Of a stretch of 64,000 bases of DNA, positions 34,315-47,679 are shown piece after piece. A program made the position numbers and the translations under genes. How positions within the stretch are numbered: position 1 is the first letter of the stretch; each line of letters begins with the position of its first letter. Source of the stretch: Siphonodentalium dalli. Lineage: Eukaryota; Mollusca; Scaphopoda; Gadilida; Siphonodentaliidae. Location: the NCBI GenBank assembly GCA_032622095.1, contig CP136061.1, positions 123,146,754-123,210,753 of the forward strand. Reading direction: 5' to 3'. The notes beneath the pieces were generated by a model, which ran no database searches, was not told the origin of the DNA, and saw only the letters and a program-made list of their open reading frames with translations.

Positions 34315-37300
34315 GTGGAGTCGCTTAACGAAAAATCGTTCACTTTTGGATAAAAGCATGAAACTTTCAGGGTTGGTTGGGTATGTGGTCCTCATCAACC
34401 AGTTAGCTGGTTCCAGGTTTCTGGTGACCCCTTGACCTTCAAATTGAGATTAAGGGGTATCTATTTTGTATCGAATATAATGGCTATATTAAAGGATATA
34501 TAGAAATTGGAGAATTGTCGAAGCGATACCATGGATGTCCACATTCTTTTTGTCTATGATAATCCAAAATGGCCACCATAATGGACGCCAAAATACAAAA
34601 AATTGATGTTTTTTCACTAATATCCAGTGTAATATCTTTCAAATAAGTTCCTGCTTTTTGGAACTGTTTGAGAATTGCAACTTTATTTTGTATTGGTCAT
34701 GTTAACTGAACATTGGAGCAATGAAATATGCCATTCGTGGGCTCCCAGCCAACTCTGATCCCTTAAAAATTCAATTTTACAGAAAACGGTATAAAAATGC
34801 ACAAAAAATCACCATTGGGATTCTAGTCATATTTCGTCAAGAAATGGGAAGAACTGCGCAATCTAAGTGACAAATTCCATTTCTTATGAATACTCCAACT
34901 CAATTGTACCCAAATTATCAATTTAGCTCAAAATGGCAGCTAGAATATGGAAAAAAATGTAAATATTGCCCCAGCGAGCCATGCAACCGCATATCAGTTG
35001 TGGTTGATGAAAAAATGACTATTCTGTCTTATAGATATTGAATACATGTACTACCATTTCTGATGCACCTTGGTTAATTGTTACTATTTTAAACACTGGA
35101 AATTACCAGAATTATTGGATTTTTCAATCACAAATTTGACATCAAAATCAGCAAAAATTCACCTTTCAGGTTAAAACAATTTTCTCAAGTAAAATGGTAT
35201 CAAAGGTGTTTATTGTCATGATCTGTCTTAAATGGGTCACACTTATCTGTTTTTGGACAAAATTACTCAAGATGGTTTGCAAAATGGCAACCAAATTTGG
35301 TAAAAAAAAAAAAATATTCATATATATCCTGAATATTATTCTCTGATGTTCCGAAAAGGGAGCAAATTGTGACTCACTTTGTATTAACCATGTTACTTAT
35401 GAGGCATGATAAATTAATTATAAACGATGCAGTACGGAATTTTGCCAAAAACTTCTTACGGAAATGGACAGCACGTTGAAACTGAACTGAAAGGGGCATT
35501 ATTATGAGGCTACGACAATAAAATTGTGGCTCATTGGCATCGAAATGACTAATGTCGGGAAAACCGTTTCCCCCATTGTGCATATAAACCACACCATTGG
35601 CCATACAATTACTCCATGTATATATATATTTGCCACACCCATGGCCATGTAGTCGCTCAAGCTATACATATACACCACACCCATAACAATAGAGTCACTC
35701 CAAGTACACATATACGCATCACCAATGGCCATACAGACGTTCTATATATACCAATACCCCACTCACACGACCATGCATACACACAGGCTTGCATATACAC
35801 CTCACTCATGACAATTCAGCCACTCGCTGTATACTCATAACCACATTCGTGGTCATATAGTCAATCATTGTTTACCAAATCACATCACCATTGGCCATAT
35901 GGTTATTCCATATACACATATTGGCCGCACCAATGGTCATATAGCCACTAAAGATATACATATGCACCCCACCCATGCCTATAAAGTCACTCCAGGTATA
36001 CATATACACCTCACCAGTGGCCATGCAGCTTTCAAGACATACCAATACCCAGCACATCACCTCACCATTGGCCATACGGTCACTCCCTGTATACACATGA
36101 CCATATAGCCACTCAAGATATACATATACACCCCACTCATGGCCATAGTCACTCCAGTTGTGAATATACACCTCACTAATTGCCATACAATCCTTCAAGA
36201 CATACCAGTACCATTTACACCACCTCACCATCGGCCATATGGTATCTCCCTCATACCTATTTGCCACATACATGGCATATAGCCACTCAAGATATACATA
36301 TACACCCCACACAAGGCCATATAGTCATTCAATGTATACATATACACCTCAGCATTGAATGGATACACCAATACCACATGGCCATTTGTATACTTCAGAC
36401 TTGCATATACACCTCACGCATGACAATTCAGCCATTCGCTGTATACTCATACATCCGATCCATGATCATACAGCGACTCCATGTATACATATATATCCCC
36501 TAATGACAATACATCAACAGCAAAGATACACATACATACCATATACACCTAAGATCACAATGCCACTTCATATATACCAACACGCTCGCCAATGACCATC
36601 CATCTATGCATGTATGTATATACATTTCAACAATCATGACCATACAACCGTTCCATGTATACCTATAATTATTATACCCATAAGCATACAACCACTCCTT
36701 ATGTATCCATACACCCCACCTTTTCATACAACCAACACAATCATGTATACATATACATCCATCCATGACAATAAAGCCACCAAATGTACACCTGTACATT
36801 CCACACGTGATCATAAAGTCACTCCATTTATACATAAACAACACACGGATGGAATGTAGCTACTCTTGTTATACCCATACACCACTTCGGTGACTATACA
36901 GCCACTCCACATATCCACCTATTCACCTCATGCATTAGCACTCCTTGTTTACCTGCATCTCACCATAAACACCACACACATGACCATATAGACACTCCTT
37001 GTATGACTAGTCACACAATTCGTGATTATATTTCATGTATACCTATTCACATCATCTGTGACCACAAAGTCACTCCCTGACTACCATTTTTACAAACATC
37101 ATGTATTAAGTTGATCAATGTTGATAAATTTTGATGCTAATTTGTGAGAGTAGCAACATCAATTGGTCCCGCTCAGCTCAGTTTCGTAGTTCTGCATGTC
37201 CATTTCCCTTCAGAATCTCAAAAGATGTTTTTAGGCAAAATTCCATACTGCATCCTTTAAAATGAATTTGTCATGCCTCATAAGTACTGGGACAACAATA

Positions 37301-38600
37301 ATAGAACCTATAGTTTTCACTTGATTAAGTAACATGTTTAATAACCCAGTAGGTCACAATTTGCTACCTTTTCGGAACAGCAGAGAATAATGTTTGGGAT
37401 ATATATGAAAATTTACTTGTTGGGCGCATAAGAAATGTTAGTATTCAATCATTATATTAAACACATAATAGTCAAATTTTGTCATCAACCACAACTTGTA
37501 TGTGGTTGCATGGCACGCAGCATGGGGCAATATTTACCATTTTTCACATTTTGGCCGCCATTTTTGCAGCCATTTTGAGCCAAAGTGACAATTTTGGAAC
37601 CAATGAGTTGGAATATGCATAATAAATGGAATGGTTCACTAAAATTTTCACATTTCTGCCCATTTCTTGATGAAATATGACTAGAAATCATAATGGTGAT
37701 TTTGGGAAAATGTTATTCCGCTTTCTGTAAAATCGAATTTTTGAGGGATCAGAAGGGTTTCTGATCCCATGAATGGCATATTTGATTGCTCCAATGGTCA
37801 GTTAACATGAAAAATACAAAATAAGTCACAATTCTCAACCAGTACCAAACAGCATAAACTGATCTTAAAAAACATTATAGAGAAAACAAATAAAATTTTC
37901 CACTTCTGGCTGCCATTTTGGGTGCCATTTCTGCAGCCATTTTGAGCCAAAGTGACAATTTTGGTACTAATGAGTTGGAATATGCATAAGAAATGGATTG
38001 TTTCACTAAAATTTCACAGTTCTGCCCATTTCTTGATGAAATATGACTAGAAATCCCAATGGTGATTTTTGGTAAAATTTTATACCGCTTTCTGTAAAAT
38101 CGAATTTTTGAGGGATCAGAAGGGTTTCTGACACCATGAATGGCATATTTCATTGCTCCAAAGGTCAGTTAACATGAACAATCCAACATAAAGTCACAAT
38201 TCTCAACCAGTGCCAAACAGCATAAACTGATCTTAAAGATATTGGAGAAAAAGAATCAAATTTTCCACTTCCAGCTGCCATTTTGATGGCAATCTTGGAC
38301 GGTGAGTTCCAATTTTACCCTATAATGGTGGCATTTTATCTTATCTTCACAAAAATGTATACATTTGTATACACATGACAAGACTGTCTTACTATAATTT
38401 GCATCAAACTGACTTAGTGACCCGTCTGAAAAAATGCGGCCATGTTGGGCGCCATCTTGAATTTAACGGGTTCAACTTAACCGAAAGCTGGAACCAGCTG
38501 GATTATGATCAGGGATATAGTGGACAATATATGTGCGAAGTTTGGTGCTTTTATCCGGAAGTGAACGATTCTTCCATTATTGTGGGTTAAGCGACTCCAC
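34315..38600. mobile_element. 4.29-kb foldback element with minisatellite loop
   Basis: Outer ends GTGGAGTCGCTTAAC (left) and GTTAAGCGACTCCAC (right). Left arm to about 35500, right arm from about 37180. Inner matching blocks include CATTGGAGCAATGAAATATG versus CATATTT(C/G)ATTGCTCCAA and GAGGCATGATAAATT versus AATTTGTCATGCCTC. The right arm carries a tandem duplication of about 330 bp (37550-37870 and 37910-38240). AAAATGGC motifs recur, as in the 25430 element. No transposase frame. Confidence 0.8.
35565..37085 (+). repeat. Degenerate minisatellite in the foldback loop
   Basis: Irregular units of roughly 40-50 bp built on ACATATACACC(C/T)CAC, CCATGGCCATATAG and TCACTCCATGTAT. About 1.5 kb, placed between the arms of the 34315-38600 element. 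The several 70-146-residue ORFs on both strands here are shadows of the repeat. Confidence 0.88.
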
Positions 38601-39464
38601 TATCAGTGCTTCATTGGTCTTCATCTCATGGTTTTGGGCACTAATTTCCCAGGTTCACAAAACTGGCATTGTTACCAGGTTCACTGAAACTTATATTTTG
38701 ATACCAGGTTTGGCTCATACACATATTCGATTCGATTCACTAATCTCACCCCTGATTTGATTCGAGATTCAATTTGATTCTAAACCACAGATTCACAATG
38801 CCATCCTTTCCTCAGATTTTAGTTACAATCTTAACCCTTTGGAGAGTATTTATAAGTGGGCGAAAACTTTCATCAGGAAATCAAATGAATTTTTACCTTC
38901 CACAATTGGTCAACTGACCACGAACTACCTCATGTGGAATATAAACTTTCCGGTGGCTTACAATACTGCTATATTATTTGACATTCAAACAAGAGGTTAT
39001 TTATACAGGTTTTGGTTGAATACCCAGATTATCTCATCAGTGGCTACAAGGAAGTACAGAATTTCCATTTGAGGAAATACCATAGGTATTCTCTATTTAT
39101 CCACTGCTCACTACCTCTATTGCCTACATAAAGCCTGCTCGATATGTGCTAGTTCATTATGCCAATGTAGATTTATTAGGTCAAAGCAGCTTTATTAGGT
39201 TAGTACTACTTTCATGGCATAATTATATACTTAGTATGTAAATTGTGCAGGTAACTAGGGACACCATCAACTGACATAAATTACGTTATTGTGATTTGGA
39301 ATGTCTTATCGTTTTCATTCTTAAGCATCTATAAACCATTAGGCAACGAGGCAAGTTTCAAACAAGAATCAAGGAAATATTTCTTTTTCTTCTGCACTTC
39401 CCACGTAATAAATGCTAATTAGTTTCCCTAGACTCATAAATGCAATGGATACATAGATAAATAA
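38601..39464. other. No gene seen
   Basis: Unique AT-rich sequence with ATTCGATTCGATTC motifs at 38725-38780 that resemble the subterminal repeats of the hAT-like elements. Confidence 0.4.
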
Positions 39465-40215
39465 AAGGCCGCTCGGCCACAGTGTCCCCCGAACTGGTGG
39501 CTTCATTTGGAGCGGAGGCTTTGTAGAAGTATACTATATGGATAAGACACTTGTGCATTGTCTCATTACTGACATGCATACAAATAACCAAATCTTTAAT
39601 AAACTCTTAAAGTCAAAATATAATCTCAAATTGGCACAAAATGAAGAAAATTACAAGAAAAATTGAATTTTCTAAGTCGAAAAGCCCATAACTCTGAGAA
39701 AAATCATCGGATCAAACTCAAATTCGAACTTGACCTGTATCTTGATATGACTGATCCACATAAAAACGGTATTTGCAATTAAAAGATCCAAACTTGAGAT
39801 ATCATCCGGAAACCGAAAAAGTGAGAAATTTTCTAAGTAAAACAAGTCCAAAAAGGGCCACAACTCTCGCAAAAATGGGCGGAGCATAACCATATTTGAA
39901 CTTGACCTGTACATAGGGCTGATAAACTCACATACCAAATTTGGTTCAGATATGATCACACAAACTGAAGTTATCATCCGGAAACCAGAAAATTACAAGA
40001 TTCTAAGTAAAAAAAAGGGCCATAACTCTCGCAAAAATGGGCGGAGCAAACCCATATTCGAACTTGACCTGTATTTTGGTCTGATAAACTCACCTATGAA
40101 ATTTGCTTTTGATCTAATAACCGAAACTAAAGTTATCATCCGGAAACCATTTCCGGACGGACGCACGGACGGACACCGGCTATTTTAATAGTCCCCCCAA
40201 AAAAAAAATTCGGGG
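39465..40215 (+). repeat. Family G paragraph repeat
   Basis: Starts GGCCGCTCGGCCACAGTGTC and ends GACGGACACCGGC then AATAGTCCCCCC. The interior repeats GGCCATAACTCTCGCAAAAA and TTCGAACTTGACCTGTAT with TTATCATCCGGAAACC, several times with drift. Confidence 0.75.
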
Positions 40216-40412
40216 GGGACAATAAAATATGTACTATATGGATACATAACGAGAGGCCGATTACGATCGGCAGATGTTAACCCATCCCTTGGCGATAGTA
40301 AATTACTTACAATCATAAATCATGGAATCATAAATGAGTTTTGATGTTGAATTATAGAGTATACTGTTATGTACTATTATAGACCATGTGCGCAACACAA
40401 ATTATTGGAAAT

Positions 40413-40486
40413 TATGGGTCACTCGCATTTATATAAGAGAATGCACTGGAACAGGATCTGTAATTCTGCACAACCACAGCCTTGGG
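40413..40486 (-). mobile_element. Family A fragment
   Basis: Only the block from CTCGCATTTATATAAGAG through GCACTGGAACAGGATC to the degraded end is present; the outer TTAA is lost. Confidence 0.6.
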
Positions 40487-40784
40487 TTAAATGTGAAAAG
40501 GTGACCTGGACATGGAATACTCTATTCCAATTTAAGTTTACAATGATAATGTATCAAATTCTACCAACAACAGCCTATTATCAATTATACAGCAGAGCTG
40601 TTAACAAATCACAGGCTTTGTTTATGTTGAAGACTGGCATCTCTATTAAACCAATAACATTTATAATGACCTCAGACCATCTGTAGAGTGATGTTCTGGT
40701 CTACTGTCAACAGCATGTGATGTGTATTTTTGAAACTTTTTTAAATATTAGATAGGAATGGAATTGGTGTATTGGGTTTAAAGT

Positions 40785-41065
40785 CGATCCAAACAAATTT
40801 ACCAGTACATAACACAAGATTTTGGACCGATTTAAGCCAAATTTGGCGTGGTGACTCAGGGTACCCTTGGCAAAGTTATAATGGTGTTAGTTTTTCAAAT
40901 TTTGTTAACTTAAAAAAAAGTGAATATATTTTTTCGAAAAAGGGCCATAACTCAGTTAAAAATAGTCCGATCAGTTATCGCATTATGCATAAAGTGTCTA
41001 TGGACAGACAGACAGATGGACCATCGATGAGTGGTCAATCCGGACGTTGACACTATGTTTACCAT
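40785..41065 (+). repeat. Family G relative
   Basis: ACCGATTTAAGCCAAATTTG, GAAAAAGGGCCATAACTCAG and a GACAGACAGACAGATGG tract; one paragraph only. Confidence 0.6.
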
Positions 41066-41267
41066 ACTATGGTATGGGTAAACATAAAAATCAGGTTCCC
41101 ATTTTATACTTGTCTTTTTATCTTGGCTTTCGTATGAAAAGTTTCCGGTGACTAAATCTATCTTGTGATATCAGGTAGTCCATGCTGGTTTTAGCCTGGT
41201 CAACTCAGTCCAAACTAATAAGTGTCCTGCAGTGCTCAAGAATAAATAAGTATTATTCATTGGTAAC

Positions 41268-41663
41268 AAGTCTGGATATAGTGTTTGACATTTGCAGAAT
41301 GAGGTCCCCAGAAGGTGAATTTAGTGAGGCTATCCTGCACGACAGGCCAGCATCACCAAATTCACCTTCATGGAACCTAATTCTGCTTTGGCCTCAGCTG
41401 CTATGGGAGACCCCGGATAAGATTGAAGTTCCCCAGTTGAAGTTGGTGATTTTCACCCATTTAATAGTCACCTTGATTATGCAATTTAACTTCTGCAAAT
41501 TAGGGGAAAAAGAAACTGAACAAAAGGGAAAAAGTAACTAAAAACGTTTATTTGAGACCATAGATACTTCCCAGCAGATGATGCCTAAAGCAGAAGGTCC
41601 CCAGAGGGTGAATTTGGTGATGCTAGCCCGCTGCAAATGTCAGTAACACTATTTGTCCAGGTT
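41268..41663 (+). mobile_element. Family E
   Basis: CAAGTCTGGATATAGTGTTT at the left and AACACTATTTGTCCAGGTTT at the right, with E internal blocks; the right hairpin is truncated. Confidence 0.8.
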
Positions 41664-42037
41664 TGATTGGTAGTGAATTGTCAGTCACTGAATATTCACA
41701 CTCGGATTATTAATGGAGTTTTGTGGGTTTCAGAATATTAAAGTGTTGTCTGCGTTTAGTGACTATGAAGGATGGAAAACAGAAAGACAGTAGACAGATA
41801 AACCAAGTTTATTGTGAATTTTGAGTTATGCATGAAGTTTTAACAAATTGAAATTGAAATCCAGATACATTATATTACTGGAAAGAATTATAAAAGGACA
41901 GCACAACTATCAAAGTAAAGGGGTATAGAGGGTTAAAGCTATACAATCTTCAGAGTTTAAAGTCAAAATCACCCCAAAGTAGCTCAGATTTTCAAACCTC
42001 AGAGGAAAACAGGAAATTATTATAAAATCAGCATATT

Positions 42038-42520
42038 TTAAAGGTACTCAATCCGATAAAAACTCCTCTCTATTACTATTTCAATGGCTTCGGGGGTCAA
42101 AAATATTTGATTCGAGTCGAGGAAGTCACCCATCAAAGCTCAGATTTGTTAGATATCGATTTTAGAAATCTATTATTTTTCATTATCGGGAATTCTTTCT
42201 GGCCCAGAACTCAGTCAAAATTGTGTTATTATTACCACTTGATTTTAGAGTTATCCATCCTTGTCTGTTTGAATAGATTTTGGTGTACACATCCCGAGCA
42301 GATTAGGGCAGTTGAAGGCAATTATTAGTACTCATCTCGAGTAAATAACAAATTTCAAAAATCAATATCTAATAACTCTGAGCTTTGTTTGATGGGTTCC
42401 TCGACTCGAATCAAATATTTTTTACCCCCCAAGCCAAAGAAATAGTAATATAGGACCCTCTGATCGGATTGTTGGAATCTGTTGAGATGGGGACCCTCTG
42501 TTCGGATTGAGTACCTTTAA
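42038..42520 (+). mobile_element. Family F, palindromic arrangement
   Basis: TTAAAGGTACTCAATCCGAT to CGGATTGAGTACCTTTAA. The F start (GGGGGTCAAAAATATTTGAT, GAGTCGAGGAAGTCACCC) occurs at the left and its complement (GGGTTCCTCGACTCGAATCA) in the right half, so this copy is two F left halves facing each other. Confidence 0.8.
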
Positions 42521-43005
42521 CACCTTCTAGCCTCTAATTTAACAGATCATTCTTGTCATCTTCATGGAATGAAATTATGTTAATAAATGGAAGTTAACGT
42601 CACATACTTTCTGAGTGAATTTTTCCTCCATGTAATGAGAGTTTTTCTTGTAACATTTGTTTGGTTACAAATAAATAGCATGTGTCCCACTTCTGGGTTT
42701 GAAACAGCTGATTAATTTCTATAACGTCAGTGAGGTTTTTTTCTCAGAGCATATAAAGTATGTATAACATTAGTACATTAATTAATCTAATTTGATTCCT
42801 GGAAATCTGACAAAAGCAAGCGATTTATTGTGTTACAGATAGTGCATCTCTTCTAGGCCACAATTACAACAATATCATGTTTATAAAATCAGATTTCAAG
42901 ACTGTAAGTAACTTTTTTGTGAATAAAACAGACAAAATTGAAGATTAGGTACGCTATATTATTTGTCTATCAAGTCATAATAAAGTCGTTTATTTCCTGA
43001 TGCAG

Positions 43006-43147
43006 TTGAACAAAATCTAATCGATGTGATATTTGCTTTGATGGAGGGTGCTAACAAGATTGAGTTCTCCCCCTTGCTTGCTATGTTCCAAATGTTTCTG
43101 CACGTCGCCTGTTTTCAAAATGGCCCCTTTTATCGTCCCATTAGAAG
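43006..43147 (+). CDS. Unidentified exon-like open stretch
   Basis: Flanked by TTTATTTCCTGATGCAG and AG|gtaggt. Reading TT-GAA-CAA gives an open frame through all 142 nt: EQNLIDVIFALMEGANKIEF followed by SPLLAMFQMFLHVACFQNGP and FYRPIR. Composition is protein-like (hydrophobic helix pattern) and GC is higher than its surroundings. A second possible exon (42839-42903, frame SASLLGHNYNNIMFIKSDFK) lies 100 bp upstream with proper splice borders, but its phase does not join this one directly. I do not recognise the family. It could be an exon of an unlisted gene between MON2 and RHOA, or a chance open frame. Confidence 0.4.
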
Positions 43148-43469
43148 GTAGGTATTATATGAGAAAAATTCTAAATAAAATCGAAATTGATGGAAGATTT
43201 TTTCAGACAGGTGTCCATGATTCATATCTATTATTTAATTTTAATACTCATGAAGATATATAAGGCTTGCTATGAAGATACATACTACTTTTAAATTTGA
43301 GGCTTTAAGATGATGTGCCACTTTAAGAATGTATAGCAATTATATTTTATAATTATTATATTTCATAAATGATTTCTGCATTGTATTCATTCAATAATTC
43401 ATGATATACAAAACATGGATCAATCAACAACAAAGCTGAATGTTTCAAGAGATTTCATAATGTCTCAAT

Positions 43470-43689
43470 TACAGTAATTCCCTAAATAATCGACTCCTTA
43501 ACAACCACAGCAGAATTATGGGTAACTTTTCAGGATTTAGTTGGAAATATGGCTTGTTGCCATTCATCGGAAAGCTCTCACTGAGTGCTTTTCGATGAAT
43601 GGCAACAAGCCATATTTCCGACTAAATCCGGAAAAGTTACCGATAATTCTGCTGTGGTTAAGTCGTCGATTATTTAGGGCATTACTGTA
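43470..43689 (+). mobile_element. Family C palindrome, full copy
   Basis: TACAGTAATTCCCTAAATAA to GGGCATTACTGTA, centre CTCTCACTGAGTGC; the arms show scattered mismatches, so it is an older copy. Confidence 0.9.
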
Positions 43690-43927
43690 TTCTAACAGGT
43701 TTTGCAAATTGGACATGGTTTATAACATGAACAATGTTTATTGGTCAGAAAATGATGAAATGAAATTCCATACACCTATATTTAGTTAATAAAATAGCGG
43801 GATATGTGAGCAATACAGCACCAAAGCATCAAAAGACAAGTGCCAGTTCCTACTCTAGTACAGAAACTATTATATCAAGCACAACCCATCATAGCTCATA
43901 TCTGAAGTCTTATCACATTACTTGAGT

Positions 43928-44052
43928 GCCCAATAATAGTACACTGCCTAATAATAGTATACTGTCTAATAATATTACACTGTCTAATAATATTACACTG
44001 TCTAATAATATTACACAGTCTAATAATATTACACTGTCTAATAATATTACAG
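43928..44052 (+). repeat. 18-bp tandem repeat, about seven units
   Basis: Unit CTGTCTAATAATATTACA, the first units varied (AATAGTACACTGCC). It lies just before a degraded family A MITE. Confidence 0.92.
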
Positions 44053-44128
44053 GGAGGAAGTTGTCTGAAATTTAAACAATACTTCATGGCACAAAAACAG
44101 AACAAGATTCATCTTTTGGAACCATCTG

Positions 44129-44377
44129 CTAAACCCTTTCATGATGGGAGCTGCGCTTGTGCAGCATTAAAGATCCTAAGCCAGTGCATTCTCTTATATT
44201 GTGAACGCATTCTCCCATTGTGAGCCTCGCGTATAAGAGAATTCACTGACTGGCTCACACGGTGAAGGTAAATAATTTTTAGTCCAATCTATTCTGGGAG
44301 ACTCGCATATATAAGAGAATGCATTGGCACAGGGTTTTTCGCAAAATTTCAGGAAGCTCCAGTCATGGAAGAGATAA
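44129..44377 (+). mobile_element. Family A MITE, degraded ends
   Basis: Contains AACCCTTTCATGATGGGAGC, the GCAGCATTAAAGATCC block, remnants of both hairpins and CAGTCATGGAAGAGATAA. The terminal TTAA motifs have mutated. Confidence 0.82.
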
Positions 44378-44505
44378 GGGTGGTATCTCTGTTTTGGAAT
44401 TGTCTATTCTCAAGGATGTGACATTATAGGTTGCAACCATATTAAACGATATCATTTTATGAGATTCATATTCATTCCAACGTCTGTTCGGTCCTTTAAC
44501 TGTTA

Positions 44506-44722
44506 TACAGTAATGCTCTAATTAATCGACCTCTTAACCACAGCAGAATTATGGGTAACTTTTCAGGATTTAGTCGGAAATATGGCTTGTTGCTATTCAT
44601 CGGAAAGCTCTCGCCGAGAGCTTTCCGATGAATGGCAACAAGCCATATTTCCGACTAAATACTGAAAAGTTACCCATAATTCTGCTGTGGTTAAGAGGTC
44701 GATTAATTAGAGCATTACTGTA
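44506..44722 (+). mobile_element. Family C palindrome, full copy
   Basis: TACAGTAATGCTCTAATTAA to GAGCATTACTGTA with almost perfect arm complementarity and centre CTCTCGCCGAGAG. Confidence 0.92.
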
Positions 44723-46768
44723 TGATAGCCGAAGAGACTGGATGAATATGCAGGTTGAAACTTTTCACGAAAATTAAATATCCACGGCCATATAAAGGTA
44801 GTAAAGGCAGAAATTGTAATCAGAGATATAAGTGTACTTGCACATTTATTAGGCACTCAAGTGTAAACCTTATGTTCATACTTCAAACATTGAAGGGATT
44901 TTGAACCAAGCAGAGCATTATTAACTATAAAGGGTGCTTTTTGGTGTAAAATATATACAAATTATAAGTGTATATATATTGGTTGACTCAGGTTGGGATG
45001 GTGAGGGTTTTAAAGCGTGCATAACATCTAGCGTGAACGGGGGCATCACCCAGTTAAGTCAGTTTTGTTCATGAAACTGCATGACTGTACATCTGTAGAT
45101 ATGATGGTCAGTTGGCAATATTTCATCTTGTTTATCAGCATCATTTAATTTTTATGATGTTGATTCTTGGCCATAATAAAGAATGTTGCCCCCGTCACTC
45201 ATCTAGTGATTAATATAAACAGAAATCGTACAGCATATTATTATGAACATTGTGATACAAGGCAAAATATACAAGTTACATCATCAGTGGATCATCAGCA
45301 CCAGAGTAATGGAGGTTACAACGTAACCAGGTTCCATGTAAAGGCACACGCAAAAAAAATTATAATGTCATAAACCTGGACCATAAAGATGCTCTATCTC
45401 TTGCCGGCATCACTTCGAACAATGACAAATTCTTCTCAAACTCCTTTTAAAAATACCATTCAATTAATGATACCAACAACACACACGAGAAGCATATTTC
45501 TCTTAAAAGTGTTTTAAAAGAAAAAAAATTGAACAAAAAAGGTAGTAATATTCTAAAAATAGCCACATCTTCATAGATAATAGAAAAAAATGTCCTAGGG
45601 ACAGAAGCTCCTGTATACTGGTCTATTTACCTAGTTATTATTTTATACCCCCGAATCAATACACAAAGTTCAGGGAAGAGATACAGCATCTTTAAAAAGA
45701 AAAACTCTTTACTGGGTTTTTTTCTCATTTATATAATGTCATTCATTGGTAATGTTTCTGCCCAAAACTACTGCTTTTAGTTTTAATATTGAAGCTACAA
45801 GTAGCCACTAAATTTAATGAAAGAATGAGATGTATTGAGCGGCTAGTCAATGTGTTGTTGCAAATTGTTTCATTTTCAAATTATATCGACCAATTGTTCT
45901 TATTTTGCAACATTCAAGATAAACCCAAACCGAGTTTTATCTTTGCCAGCATTTTTCAGACCAATGTCGCGGAGTAGCAAATATGAAGAACTTCAGTCTT
46001 AAAATTAGAATGTTTATACCATGGAATAGTTCTAAGATACTAATGTATCTATCACTCTCAAAGCTGATGAAGAACATTTGTTTTAGTAAAAGGTAGAATT
46101 CAAAAGGTCCTGGCTCACTCATTGGGGCATTAAAACATGACTTTATAATCACATTGAATTTTCCCCCTTTTTTTTTATTTCATTTTTTTTATATTTATTT
46201 TGCACATGAGAATGAGGCTGCATTTTAACTTAATCAAACATACACACAAACACACATACACACATCGAAATCACAACTAAAATTATTATTATTATTGCTT
46301 AAAGGGGTCGGAAGTTTATATTATAAAATAATCAAAATAGCATAGAATTTCAATTTACTTTCAAAATTTAGAACTGGCATTCCTTGGTGTATAAACATAA
46401 ATTTGTCGCTTAACTTCAGACAAGTACCAGCACATAATGCCATATTTTGATAGTTTTTTTTAATAAAACATTTTATTTATGAAATGTGCACACAATTTAT
46501 AACACTCCTGAAACAGTTTGGTAACCAAGGAATATCAATTCAAGTTCAACGTGGAAGGAGATTTACAACGTTAATCAGATGTATATTCCAAGCTAGGATA
46601 GTCTTGAACTTAGAGGGTTCCTGTCAATCAGTGACCAAAAACTGTTATGGCTACAACATTTTGGAAGTTGTGACACAACTTGGAATGTCTTCACTAATTT
46701 GCACAGCAAAAAGAACGAGATTAACTTCATACCGAGATCAATCTGCAAATTGCAAATCTCATTAGTGT
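44723..46768. other. No gene seen
   Basis: AT-rich with several 60-90-residue ORFs (45167, 45789, 46484), none with splice borders plus protein-like composition. Confidence 0.4.
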
Positions 46769-46990
46769 TAACCCTTTGACGACTGGAGACTTGGTGAAAA
46801 GCAGCCACTTGGAGAATGTTCAGATAAATTAGTTCAACAAACAACCTTTAATAAGCTGTTCGTGTTATCTTATTAACTATAAATTCCCTTCAAATGAATG
46901 ATTTGGAATCTTTTTGTTTTTATTTTCAAAACACTGCTTTACATGAGTAATAGATGATTTCCATTGTATAATTTTATATCTGAATGGGCA
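46769..46990 (+). mobile_element. Probable degraded family D/A-like MITE
   Basis: Begins TTAACCCTTTGACGACTGGA and shares GAATGTTCAGATAA and TGGGCAGAATTCATTCAG-like blocks with family D. The right end is not clean. Confidence 0.45.
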
Positions 46991-47679
46991 GAATTCATTC
47001 AGCATGTCATGACCCAAATGATGACAGGCCTGTCGAGAACTTCATGGAAATTGGCAGAATCAACAAAACATCTCAGATGCCAATCATGCCACTGTTATGT
47101 ATCACATAGTTCATTTCAATGAGAGAATTGACAGTCTCAAAAATAAGAAATTGAAGATTGGGTTTTAATTCAAAGGAAATAGGGCTGTGTAATAAATGTT
47201 CTTGCCTTCATATGAACATAATTAAAAGTCTACAGACACTCATTAAGAAAAAAATCCACAAAGTCATGAACAATGAATGACGTTCAACCAAAATGTTCAA
47301 TAAATTACTATTATAAGATAAAAAGTTAGTATCCTTTCAATATCGCTTACAAACCTTATCTCAATTCACAGCCGAAGATTGTTCTAAACAAGGTAAGCAG
47401 GGTGGGTGCGACATTACCTTTTTTAAGGTAGTTTCTCCATTTACAACACCATAAATATAGCCAGAATCTTATACTTACGTACATACTATGCATAATATTG
47501 ACACTATTCGCATAGGGGCTTCTGTGTCACCTTAATCTTTTAAATGTATATTTTGAAGATAAATTATGCACCTATGGTCAAGTATGATGGTGCATGTATT
47601 ACCATGTGACAGCAACGTTGCTTTCATTATGAGCAATGAAATAATCTCCAGCGCTTTTAGGCACACCTATCCAAAAGTA

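Noticed and set aside
35872-36859. Several ORFs of 70-146 residues on both strands, rich in His/Tyr/Met
   Set aside because: All are translations of the ACATATACACC minisatellite in the foldback loop.
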